64,000 nucleotides of DNA from Thiomonas sp. X19 (GTDB lineage Bacteria; Pseudomonadota; Gammaproteobacteria; Burkholderiales; Burkholderiaceae_C). Both the position numbers and the translations under genes were made by a program. The notes under the pieces were generated by a model. It had not been told where the DNA came from, did no database searches, and saw only the letters and a program-made list of their open reading frames with translations. This document shows, one piece after another, positions 32,946 through 40,260 of this stretch. The stretch spans positions 3,035,873-3,099,872 of the forward strand of contig NZ_LT605203.1 in NCBI RefSeq assembly GCF_900089495.1, read 5' to 3'. How positions within the stretch are numbered: the first letter of the stretch is position 1; each line of letters begins with the position of its first letter.

Positions 32946-33565
32946 TTCTTGCTCCTAAAAAGTCCGAGCTGACCCGGTGCTTCGCGCCGGCGCAGCCTTG
33001 CGCGCGTCGCCTTTTTTCTGCGGGCGCGGGTGGCTGCACGGCTCGCGCTGCGCCGCACCAGCTCGGTCCACTGCCCGCGTGGGGCCTCGGAATCCAGCGC
33101 CAAACGCTTGAGCTGCTGGACGCGCCGCTGCGTCAGCCCCAAGGCCTTGGCAGCCAGAGCGGCCTGGTGGCGGGCCAGCTCGTCTTGTTCGTCGGCCAGC
33201 GCCAGCCGCGCGCGCGCGGCCGGGTCGGCACCCAGCGCCTCAATGAAGCCCAAAAGTTCGACCAAAGCGGCAGGGTCGTCGAGGTGGTGCGGCTCGGGCA
33301 GGCTGGCGCTACGGTCCAGGTCCGCGGTGAGCGGCCTGCCGCTCGCCGGCCGAGCCCAGGGCGGCGTGAAAACCTGCTGGCCGCGCTCCCGGCGGGTTTG
33401 GGCGCGGATGGCTTTTTGCAGGCGGTCGACGCTGGCTCCTGGGTGCCTCGCCGCGACGCAGAAGGCGGTGGCGGGGGCGCAATCGCTGTCGTGCGACCGC
33501 GCGATTGCCAGCGCCAGCCTGGCGCGGGGTGGCAGGGCTGCGGCCATGGAGGTGCGGGCGCTCAC
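32942..33565 (-). CDS. Basic helical protein with a ParB/HTH-like centre, 207 aa
   Basis: A GTG start at 33565 overlaps the upstream stop (GTGA) and has GGGAG six bases before it. The centre (ELARHQAALAAKALGLTQRR, then VQQLKRL) looks like a helix-turn-helix of the ParB/KorB kind. The C-terminus is very basic (RRSASRAATRARRKKATRAR). Probably DNA-binding, in replication or partition. It overlaps the next gene by ATGA. Confidence 0.5.
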   Translation of the reverse strand: MSARTSMAAALPPRARLALAIARSHDSDCAPATAFCVAARHPGASVDRLQKAIRAQTRRERGQQVFTPPWARPASGRPLTADLDRSASLPEPHHLDDPAALVELLGFIEALGADPAARARLALADEQDELARHQAALAAKALGLTQRRVQQLKRLALDSEAPRGQWTELVRRSASRAATRARRKKATRARLRRREAPGQLGLFRSKK

Positions 33566-33879
33566 GCTGCACTCCCTTTCCCTTGCACCAGGGTGGCCTT
33601 GCGGGGGCGGCCCGCGCGGCGGCGCTGTGGGGTGGCGTCGGCGGCAGGCGCCGGTGCCTCGATCCGAACCCCGGCGCTGAGCAGAAATTCGATCAGGTCG
33701 GTTTCTGTGACTGCGAATCTTGCGCCAAGTTTCACAAGGCGCAGTGCCTGGCCGCCTCCAAGGGTCGAAAGGTAGGACCCGTCGGGCTGCCGGCGAGCTC
33801 GGTTTTTTATAGTGTCTCTGCCCTGGGGCAGGAATTTTTGGCAGACCTCTGCCAGTGGGTAAATTTTTGGGAGTTCCAT
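33562..33879 (-). CDS. Small DNA-binding protein, excisionase/AlpA-like
   Basis: The 105-aa protein begins MELPKIYPLAEVCQKFLPQG and carries an HTH of the excisionase type, with a second half RLVKLGARFAVTETDLIEFL. The C-terminal tail is basic (QRRRAGRPRK). It is the first gene of the replication-like operon and could act as recombination directionality factor or repressor. Confidence 0.5.
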   Translation of the reverse strand: MELPKIYPLAEVCQKFLPQGRDTIKNRARRQPDGSYLSTLGGGQALRLVKLGARFAVTETDLIEFLLSAGVRIEAPAPAADATPQRRRAGRPRKATLVQGKGSAA

Positions 33880-34018
33880 GGGAAAACCTCTGAAAAATCA
33901 AGGTTTTGCGCTGTTCCATGGGGGGGTGCGTCGCGAATGGCGGGCGCAAAAAATACCGCCGGCGCGATGCGCTGGCGGCTGGTGCGGCGGCTGGCTTAGG
34001 TCAGCGCACCGGGGTCAG

Positions 34019-34498
34019 CTAATCGCCCGCGCAGGCACCGGCGGCGGCGGGGCGCTGAGCCAAAAGGCGTGGGGTAAGACTCAGGGACGCCAGGGCGCGA
34101 CCAGCGCCGGCAAGTGCCGCCGGGCGTGGGGGTGTCCACCGCAGGGTGTGCACGGTTTGGCGGGCTGCGCTGAGTGACAGGCTGATGACTGAATCGATTA
34201 GCTTGCTAGCTGCGCGCTTGGCGCTGGCCGTGGCCGCCGCCGCGCGGGCCGCGCGACGGCATGCCTTCAAACTTTTGGCGGCCTGCCACTGGCGCCAGGC
34301 AAGGCCTGCGAAAGCCAAAACCCGGGCGGCAATGGCCGCCGCACCAAAAACAGGCAAAACGCAAAGGACGGCCACGAGACCGCCCCAACCGCCGAAGGCC
34401 AGGACCGGCACGAGCACAACGAAGGGCAGAAGCGCCCAGGGGCTGGACCGCATGCGCATGCGCCGGTTCGCGTCGGAAAGTGCCAGGGCCAGGTTCAT
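34019..34498 (-). CDS. Possible membrane protein, 159 aa
   Basis: From the ATG at 34498 it has a hydrophobic region (WALLPFVVLVPVLAFGGWGG and following) and a long Ala/Arg-rich helical part. Composition is extreme and no good ribosome binding site is visible, so it could be a GC-driven frame. Confidence 0.3.
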   Translation of the reverse strand: MNLALALSDANRRMRMRSSPWALLPFVVLVPVLAFGGWGGLVAVLCVLPVFGAAAIAARVLAFAGLAWRQWQAAKSLKACRRAARAAAATASAKRAASKLIDSVISLSLSAARQTVHTLRWTPPRPAALAGAGRALASLSLTPRLLAQRPAAAGACAGD

Positions 34499-34634
34499 TT
34501 GACACACTTTACCCACAAAATCGAACTTGCGCAACCCCCACCAAATACTTGACTGTTTTATCGGTCTAAGTCCGCGCAACAGGCTCCGTCGTGACAGCTC
34601 CTAGAAAAGATTATCCGCCTCAATCAATGGGCAT

Positions 34635-34712
34635 CAGGGGGAATCGAGGGGGTGCGGTGATGTTTGGGTTTGTGTGTTTTTAGGGGAATCCAGGGGGAAT
34701 CCAGGGGGAATC
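34635..34712 (+). repeat. Arm-type 11-bp repeats left of the second att core
   Basis: CAGGGGGAATC occurs at 34635-34645, 34691-34701 and 34702-34712, with a partial unit at 34682. The last two are tandem. They end 108 nt before the core at 34821. Confidence 0.75.
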
Positions 34713-34735
34713 GCCCCCCCAAAACGCACAAAAAA

Positions 34736-34756
34736 GCCCACATTGTTAGTGTGGGC
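34736..34756. terminator. Hairpin terminator between E1 and E2
   Basis: GCCCACA pairs with TGTGGGC across a 7-nt loop; A6 precedes it, so it works best for minus-strand transcription. Confidence 0.65.
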
Positions 34757-34820
34757 TTGTTCTGTAAGTTGTTGATTTTGCTGCTAGTTTTTGTACATCT
34801 TGTCTGACTTTAACGGACAG

Positions 34821-34839
34821 CCATTCCGCTGATGACGCG
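34821..34839. other. Second copy of the 19-bp att core (E1/E2 junction)
   Basis: Exact copy of 12998-13016. It is followed by DNA that does not continue the TRAP permease, so it is not a simple attR. It sits between inverted sets of arm repeats as in an attP. Confidence 0.7.
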
Positions 34840-34951
34840 GATTGGCTGCCGTTTCAGCGCCCTGCTCGAACAAACTTACCGTTTACTTTCAAGGGCTTGC
34901 GTTGGCAGGCATTCGCAAGCGTTGGCTAAAATTGTAGGCGGTTTCACTCGG

Positions 34952-34984
34952 AATTCCCACTGGATTCCCACTGGATTCCCACTG
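34952..34984 (-). repeat. Arm-type 11-bp repeats right of the second att core
   Basis: Three tandem units, read on the minus strand as CAGTGGGAATC (twice) and CAGTGGGAATT, start 112 nt after the core. They are the mirror of the left arms with one base changed. Confidence 0.75.
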
Positions 34985-35014
34985 GGGTTGACGTAGCGCT
35001 CACAAGGTTGCGAC

Positions 35015-35028
35015 AAAAAGAATGTTTG
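35015..35028. repeat. 14-bp direct repeat, left copy, bordering the restriction operon
   Basis: AAAAAGAATGTTTG recurs at 42739-42752, on the other side of the Res-Mod operon. Confidence 0.4.
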
Positions 35029-35115
35029 ACAACGCAAATCAGCATGCGTTGCAGGGCCGCTGTTTGTGATGTCAGGCGACAATCGAGGCACGACCAGTTG
35101 CCACCGACAGCCCCC

Positions 35116-35259
35116 ATGCCCAGCCTCTCCCGCATCGAAATCCGCAGCCGCTTGTCCGCCTTCGCCAAGGAGTGGCAAGACGCCCATAGCGAGGCCGCCG
35201 ATGCGAAGACGTTCTGGCTGCAGTTCTATAAGTGCCGCATCAGTGTCCAATTGGCGTAA
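35116..35259 (+). pseudogene. N-terminal remnant of an MmeI/type IIL-like methyltransferase
   Basis: The ATG at 35116 opens MPSLSRIEIRSRLSAFAKEW, followed by QDAHSEAADAKTFWLQFYK. This is the N-terminal pattern of large class I methylase-nuclease proteins. It stops after 47 codons. It is probably the left-over of another restriction system replaced by the operon that follows. Confidence 0.5.
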
Positions 35260-35299
35260 CGCTCCCTGGTAAAACGACAAGAACAAGGAACGCTGTTCT

Positions 35300-38029
35300 A
35301 TGGCACTGCATCCAAATTTCCCACGCTCCCCATACGAGGTATTGCTCCCGGATCTGCGCTGGTTCCCAGCGGCGGAGGAGCTGCGCAGTACCGCCTATGA
35401 AAAGCTTTTGCCGCCCCTGGTCGCCAAGGTACGCGAAGAGGTCAAGGCCTGGCGCGATGCAGATTACGCTGGCGCATCAGCGACGTCACGCGCTTTGCTG
35501 GCCTGGTGGTTCGAGACCGATCACTTGATCGAGCAAGGAGACGGCAGTCAAAACCAATTCCGCTACTACTTCGCCCAGCGCGAAGCCGTCGAGACCGTGA
35601 TCTGGCTCTATGACGTGCGCGGCGCTCGTGACAAATTCGATCTGTTGCGTTTCGATGCCTCCGGTGCGGTGTCAAGCAATATGTTTGATGAGGAGTGGCC
35701 GCGCTTCGTGGTCAAGATGGCCACAGGTGCGGGCAAGACCAAGGTGCTCTCGCTGCTGATCGCGTGGTGCTACTTTCACAAGGTCTATGAGGTCGATTCG
35801 ACACTAGCTCGTAATTTCTTGCTGATCGCGCCGAACATCATCGTGCTTGACCGCCTGCGCGCCGACTTCGACGGGCTACGTATCTTCTTCAACGATCCGG
35901 TGTTGCCCGACAACGGCCATGCAGGGCACAACTGGCGCGATGATTTTCAGGTTGCCCTGCACATTCAGGACGACGTGCGCATCGTCCGCCCGACCGGCAA
36001 CATCTTCCTCACCAACATTCACCGTGTCTATCTCGGCGACGTGCCGGAGCCCTCGCTTGACGATGACGATTTGCGCGACTATTTCCTGGCCCCGTTCGGA
36101 GCGAGGCCCGTCGGCAAAACGAACGACAGCAGTATCGACCTTGGCGAAGTCGTGCGCGAAATCGACGAACTCGCCGTGTTCAATGACGAGGCGCACCACA
36201 TTCACGACAGCCGCCTAGCCTGGTTCCAGTGCATCCAGGACATTCACCACCGACTGCTGCAAAAGGATCTACAGCTTGCAATACAGGTTGACGTGACGGC
36301 CACTCCGCGCCACGACAACGGCGCGATCTTCGTGCAGACCGTGAGCGACTACCCTCTCGTCGAGGCCATCGCACAGAACGTGGTCAAGCATCCGGTGCTC
36401 CCCGATGCGGCCAGCCGCGCCAAGCTCACCGAACACAAGAGCCCGCTCATCACCGAAAAATATGCCGACTACTTGCAGCTCGGCATCGAGGAATGGCGCA
36501 AGAGCTACGCCGAACACGAACAGCTTGGCAAGAAGGCCGTCCTGTTCGTGATGGTGGACGACACCAAAAACTGCGATGAGGTGGGCAGCTACCTGGAGAA
36601 GATTTGCCCCGAGTTACAGGGCGCGGTGCTGGTGATTCACACCAAGAACAACGGGGAGATTTCCGAAGCAGCCTCAGGCAAAAGCAAGGATGAGCTGGAG
36701 TTGCTGCGCAAGCAATCCAATGAAATCGATACCTGGAAATCGCCCTATAAAGCGATTGTCTCGGTGCTGATGCTCAAGGAAGGTTGGGATGTGCGCAACG
36801 TCACCGTCATCGTCGGCCTGCGTGCCTACGCCGCCAAGAGCAACATCCTGCCGGAGCAGACTCTCGGGCGTGGCCTGCGTCGTATGTATTTCGGCAGCGA
36901 TCAGCGCGAGACCGTGTCGGTCATGGGAACGCCCGCCTTCATGGAATTCGTGGAATCCATCCAAAACGAAGGCGTCACCTTCGATCGTGTGCCGATGGGC
37001 GGTTCCGGTGGGCGTGAAAGGCAGGATTCTTTGGTCGTCGAAGTCGAAACCGAATCGTCTGACAAGAATATCGACGAACTCGACATCGTGGTGCCACGCC
37101 TGACACGGCGCTTCAACCGGGAATTCAAAGACCTGAGCGAGCTGGAACCAGAACATTTTGGCAACCCGAAGCTGCCTATCAAGGCATTCACTCCAGAGGA
37201 AGCGCGCGAGATCGTCTTCAAGACCATGCTCGAAGGCGAGGTCGATCACACCATGCAACTGGATGGCAGCGGACCGGGGGATTACCGATCCGTGGTGGCG
37301 TTTTTCGCCCGGCAGATCCTCAAGGATTTGCGCCTTGTCGGTGGCTACGACCAGCTCTATCCCAAGGTCAAAACCTTCCTCCGCGACCACCTCTTCACCA
37401 ACGCCGTGGATCTGGAAGATCCAGTCATCCTACGGAACCTGTCCGAATCCGAAGTTGGCAAGGTGGTGTTCGATCACTTCCGCGCCGCGATCAACGCCCT
37501 GACGATCAATGAAGGCGGCAGCTCGCGCATCGACGGGCATATCCGGCTGCGCGACACCAGGCCGTTCCGAACCGAGCAGCGCGGCTTCGTGCAGGCGACG
37601 AAATCGGTGTTCAACCGCATCGTCGGCGAGGCCAACGCCGACGGCCTGGAGCTGGCTTTTGCCGCGTTCCTAGAGGCCGCGCCCGACGTGCAGGCCTTCG
37701 GCAAGAACTACATGGCGGTGGGTTTCAAGATTGAATACGTCAAAGCCAACGGCGAACTGTCCACGTACACGCCGGATTTCCTCGTGCGCACCACGGATGG
37801 CATGGTGTGGGTCGTCGAGACCAAGGGCCGCGAAGAGATTGATCTGCCGCAGAAAATGGCCCGCCTTCGACAATGGTGTGTAGATGCCTCCTTTGCCAGT
37901 GCCGCGGATGAGGTCCCCTGTCACATCTACCGTTTTGTTTACGTTGATCAAGATGGCTTTGAGCAACACAAGCCAGCCAGTTTTTCCGCGCTGGCAACGA
38001 GCTTCACCGAGTATCAGGAGAGCCCATGA
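35300..38029 (+). CDS. res: Res-like restriction helicase/nuclease (type III type)
   Basis: This 909-aa SF2 translocase has motif I MATGAGKTKVLSLL at about residue 140, motif II FNDEAHHIH at about 295, and motif VI TLGRGLRRM at about 520. A C-terminal PD-(D/E)xK nuclease site has TPDFLVRT near 822 and WVVETKGRE near 838. This is the usual type III Res plan. It is the first gene of a four-gene operon; CAGGAGAGCCC inside its end serves the next gene. Confidence 0.9.
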   Translation: MALHPNFPRSPYEVLLPDLRWFPAAEELRSTAYEKLLPPLVAKVREEVKAWRDADYAGASATSRALLAWWFETDHLIEQGDGSQNQFRYYFAQREAVETVIWLYDVRGARDKFDLLRFDASGAVSSNMFDEEWPRFVVKMATGAGKTKVLSLLIAWCYFHKVYEVDSTLARNFLLIAPNIIVLDRLRADFDGLRIFFNDPVLPDNGHAGHNWRDDFQVALHIQDDVRIVRPTGNIFLTNIHRVYLGDVPEPSLDDDDLRDYFLAPFGARPVGKTNDSSIDLGEVVREIDELAVFNDEAHHIHDSRLAWFQCIQDIHHRLLQKDLQLAIQVDVTATPRHDNGAIFVQTVSDYPLVEAIAQNVVKHPVLPDAASRAKLTEHKSPLITEKYADYLQLGIEEWRKSYAEHEQLGKKAVLFVMVDDTKNCDEVGSYLEKICPELQGAVLVIHTKNNGEISEAASGKSKDELELLRKQSNEIDTWKSPYKAIVSVLMLKEGWDVRNVTVIVGLRAYAAKSNILPEQTLGRGLRRMYFGSDQRETVSVMGTPAFMEFVESIQNEGVTFDRVPMGGSGGRERQDSLVVEVETESSDKNIDELDIVVPRLTRRFNREFKDLSELEPEHFGNPKLPIKAFTPEEAREIVFKTMLEGEVDHTMQLDGSGPGDYRSVVAFFARQILKDLRLVGGYDQLYPKVKTFLRDHLFTNAVDLEDPVILRNLSESEVGKVVFDHFRAAINALTINEGGSSRIDGHIRLRDTRPFRTEQRGFVQATKSVFNRIVGEANADGLELAFAAFLEAAPDVQAFGKNYMAVGFKIEYVKANGELSTYTPDFLVRTTDGMVWVVETKGREEIDLPQKMARLRQWCVDASFASAADEVPCHIYRFVYVDQDGFEQHKPASFSALATSFTEYQESP

Positions 38030-39246
38030 TGAACCCGTTGACCGATGAGGAACTCACCGCGCTGCTGGACGACATTGAAAGTGACCGTGCCGAGCGCAAG
38101 CAAACCTGGAATGGCAGCGCACCGGACAAAGGGCGACAAGCTATCTGCGCGTTCGCGAATGATCTGCCCAATCACGGGAAACCCGGGGTGCTGTTCATCG
38201 GCGCTAAGGACGACGGTAGCCCCACCGGGGGTGCATTCTCCGTGACAGATCAGCTTTTGCAAACCCTTGCTGACATCAAGACAGACGGCAAGATCATTCC
38301 ACCGCCCACCATGACCGTAGCCCGGCGCATGTTGAGAGGCCATGACATGGCAGTGGTCACCGTCTGGCCTGCCGATTCGCCGCCAGTGCGATTTGATGGC
38401 CGCATCTGGATACGCACAGGCTCACGCAGAGGGCAGGCCAGCGTGCAAGACGAGCGGGAGCTGAACGAAAAGCGGCGCCACCGAGACCGCAGCTTCGACA
38501 CCCACCCCATCGCGACAAGCACTCTGACGGAGCTAAACCAAAGCTACTTCGAGAGTGAATACCTGCCCCAGGCGGTGGCGCCAGACGTCCTGGAAGTAAA
38601 TGGACGGAGCTTTGAGGAGCAACTGGCCTCGCTAGGCATGATCGCCTCGGTGGATGATCCCACGCCAACCGTGGTGGGCATGTTGACGTTGGGCAAGAGC
38701 CCTCGGACCTGGGTCCCGTGCGCTTATGTGCAGTTCTTACGTATACGAGGCACCCAGTGGGGCGATCCGGTGGTCGATGAGCAAGAGGTGGACGGCTCGC
38801 TCGATATGGTCTTGCGCAGGCTAGACGACAAACTCAAGGCAACGTTGGCCGTGTCGGTGAATTTCACGTCTGGCAGCACCACCGAGATCCGTTCTTCTCC
38901 TTACCCTCTCACCGCGTTGCAACAACTGACTCGCAATGCCGTGATGCATCGCACCTACGAAGGCACGAATGCTCCTGTCCGTGTGTATTGGTTTGACGAC
39001 CGTATCGAGATCACCAACCCCGGCGGCCCTTTCGGCGCTGTGACCAAAGAGAATTTCGGAAGACCCGGCGTTAGCGACTATCGCAACCCGAGCTTGGCAG
39101 CGGTGCTCAAGACACTTGGATTCGTCCAGCGTTTCGGATTCGGAATCGCTGAAACTCGGCGCGCGCTGGAGGCAAACGGCAACCCTCCGCTGGAGTTTCA
39201 GATTGAGCCCACCATGGTTCTGGCTACCCTGCGGATAGCACCATGA
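38026..39246 (+). CDS. AlbA_2/Schlafen-type ATP-binding protein
   Basis: The 406-aa protein has an N-terminal AlbA_2 (Schlafen AAA_4) domain with ERKQTWNGS, AICAFANDLPN and VLFIGAKDDG. A C-terminal GHKL-like part has LTRNAVMHRTYEGTNAPV, followed by ITNPGGPFG. It overlaps the res stop. Proteins of this type occur in several defence operons as regulators or effectors; here its tight coupling to res and mod suggests part of one system. Confidence 0.8.
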   Translation: MMNPLTDEELTALLDDIESDRAERKQTWNGSAPDKGRQAICAFANDLPNHGKPGVLFIGAKDDGSPTGGAFSVTDQLLQTLADIKTDGKIIPPPTMTVARRMLRGHDMAVVTVWPADSPPVRFDGRIWIRTGSRRGQASVQDERELNEKRRHRDRSFDTHPIATSTLTELNQSYFESEYLPQAVAPDVLEVNGRSFEEQLASLGMIASVDDPTPTVVGMLTLGKSPRTWVPCAYVQFLRIRGTQWGDPVVDEQEVDGSLDMVLRRLDDKLKATLAVSVNFTSGSTTEIRSSPYPLTALQQLTRNAVMHRTYEGTNAPVRVYWFDDRIEITNPGGPFGAVTKENFGRPGVSDYRNPSLAAVLKTLGFVQRFGFGIAETRRALEANGNPPLEFQIEPTMVLATLRIAP

Positions 39247-40256
39247 GCACCCCAGTCCTGACTTTTTTCAACAATAAGGGTGGCGTGGGAAAGACCTCCC
39301 TGGTCTTTCACCTGGCTTGGATGTTTTCCGAGATGGGCAAACGAGTCGTGACCATCGACCTCGATCCCCAGGCAAACCTGACTTCCGCTTTTCTGGCAGA
39401 AGAGGCGCTTGAGCAGCTATGGGACACAGATGTTCCTGCGCCTGGCGGCGCCACGATTTATCGCTGCATCCAGCCACTGACCAAAGTCGGCGATATTCAG
39501 GCGCCTGTAGCCCAGAAAATCAACCCCAATTTGTTTTTGATCCCGGGTGATCTGGCGCTGGCGGGGTATGAAGACGAGCTGTCCAGAGCCTGGTCGGACG
39601 CCATGGGCTCGAACAACCTGTACCGCCCCTTTCGGCTGCTGACAGCCTTTTGGCAGGTGGCGCAAATGGCAGCCACTAAACACAAAGCCGACATCATCTT
39701 GGCCGACGTCGGCCCCAACCTTGGTGCCATCAACCGCTCGGCACTCATTGGCAGCGACCACGTCGTAATCCCTTTAGCAGCCGATCTGTTTTCACTACAA
39801 GGCCTGCGCAACCTCGGGCCCACACTGACTGCCTGGCGTGCCGACTGGCGCAAGCGGGTGGACAACTGGCCCACCCCGGATTTCGATCTCCCTAAGGGCG
39901 CAATGCACCCAGAAGGCTACATCTTGATGCAGCACATGGAGCGGCTGTCCAGGCCTGTGAAGGCCTATAAAAAATGGGTAGATCGCATACCTGGCACCTA
40001 CCAGGAAGATGTGCTGCGCCAGCCCAGTCTCAAACGTGCCAAGGCCAATGACGGCAATTGCCTCGCACGGCTGAAACACTACCGCAGCCTGGTACCCATG
40101 GCACAAGAAGTACGAAAACCCATTTTTCACCTCACCGCAGCAGACGGTGCTATCGGAAGCCACTCCCTAGCAGTACGCGACGCATGGGGTGATTTCAAAG
40201 CGCTGGCTGTTGCCATCCTGCACCGTATAGACCTGCCCGAAGACGACGAACTCTGA
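39243..40256 (+). CDS. ParA/MinD-type ATPase within the restriction operon
   Basis: The 337-aa protein has a deviant Walker A box (FFNNKGGVGKTSLVFHLAWM), Walker A' VTIDLDPQANLTSAF and LADVGPNLGAINRS. The C-terminal part (about 200 to 300) is longer than in small ParA proteins. It starts by ATGA overlap with the preceding gene. No ParB partner or centromere repeats are visible next to it, so a plasmid-partition role is doubtful. Confidence 0.85.
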   Translation: MSTPVLTFFNNKGGVGKTSLVFHLAWMFSEMGKRVVTIDLDPQANLTSAFLAEEALEQLWDTDVPAPGGATIYRCIQPLTKVGDIQAPVAQKINPNLFLIPGDLALAGYEDELSRAWSDAMGSNNLYRPFRLLTAFWQVAQMAATKHKADIILADVGPNLGAINRSALIGSDHVVIPLAADLFSLQGLRNLGPTLTAWRADWRKRVDNWPTPDFDLPKGAMHPEGYILMQHMERLSRPVKAYKKWVDRIPGTYQEDVLRQPSLKRAKANDGNCLARLKHYRSLVPMAQEVRKPIFHLTAADGAIGSHSLAVRDAWGDFKALAVAILHRIDLPEDDEL

Positions 40257-40260
40257 CACC

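Noticed and set aside
34821..34839. Simple attR of E1
   Set aside because: The DNA after this core copy does not continue the TRAP permease frame, and arm repeats lie on both sides, so an internal junction is a better reading.
39243..40256. Plasmid partition ParA
   Set aside because: No ParB gene or centromere repeats adjoin it, and it is translationally locked into the restriction operon.
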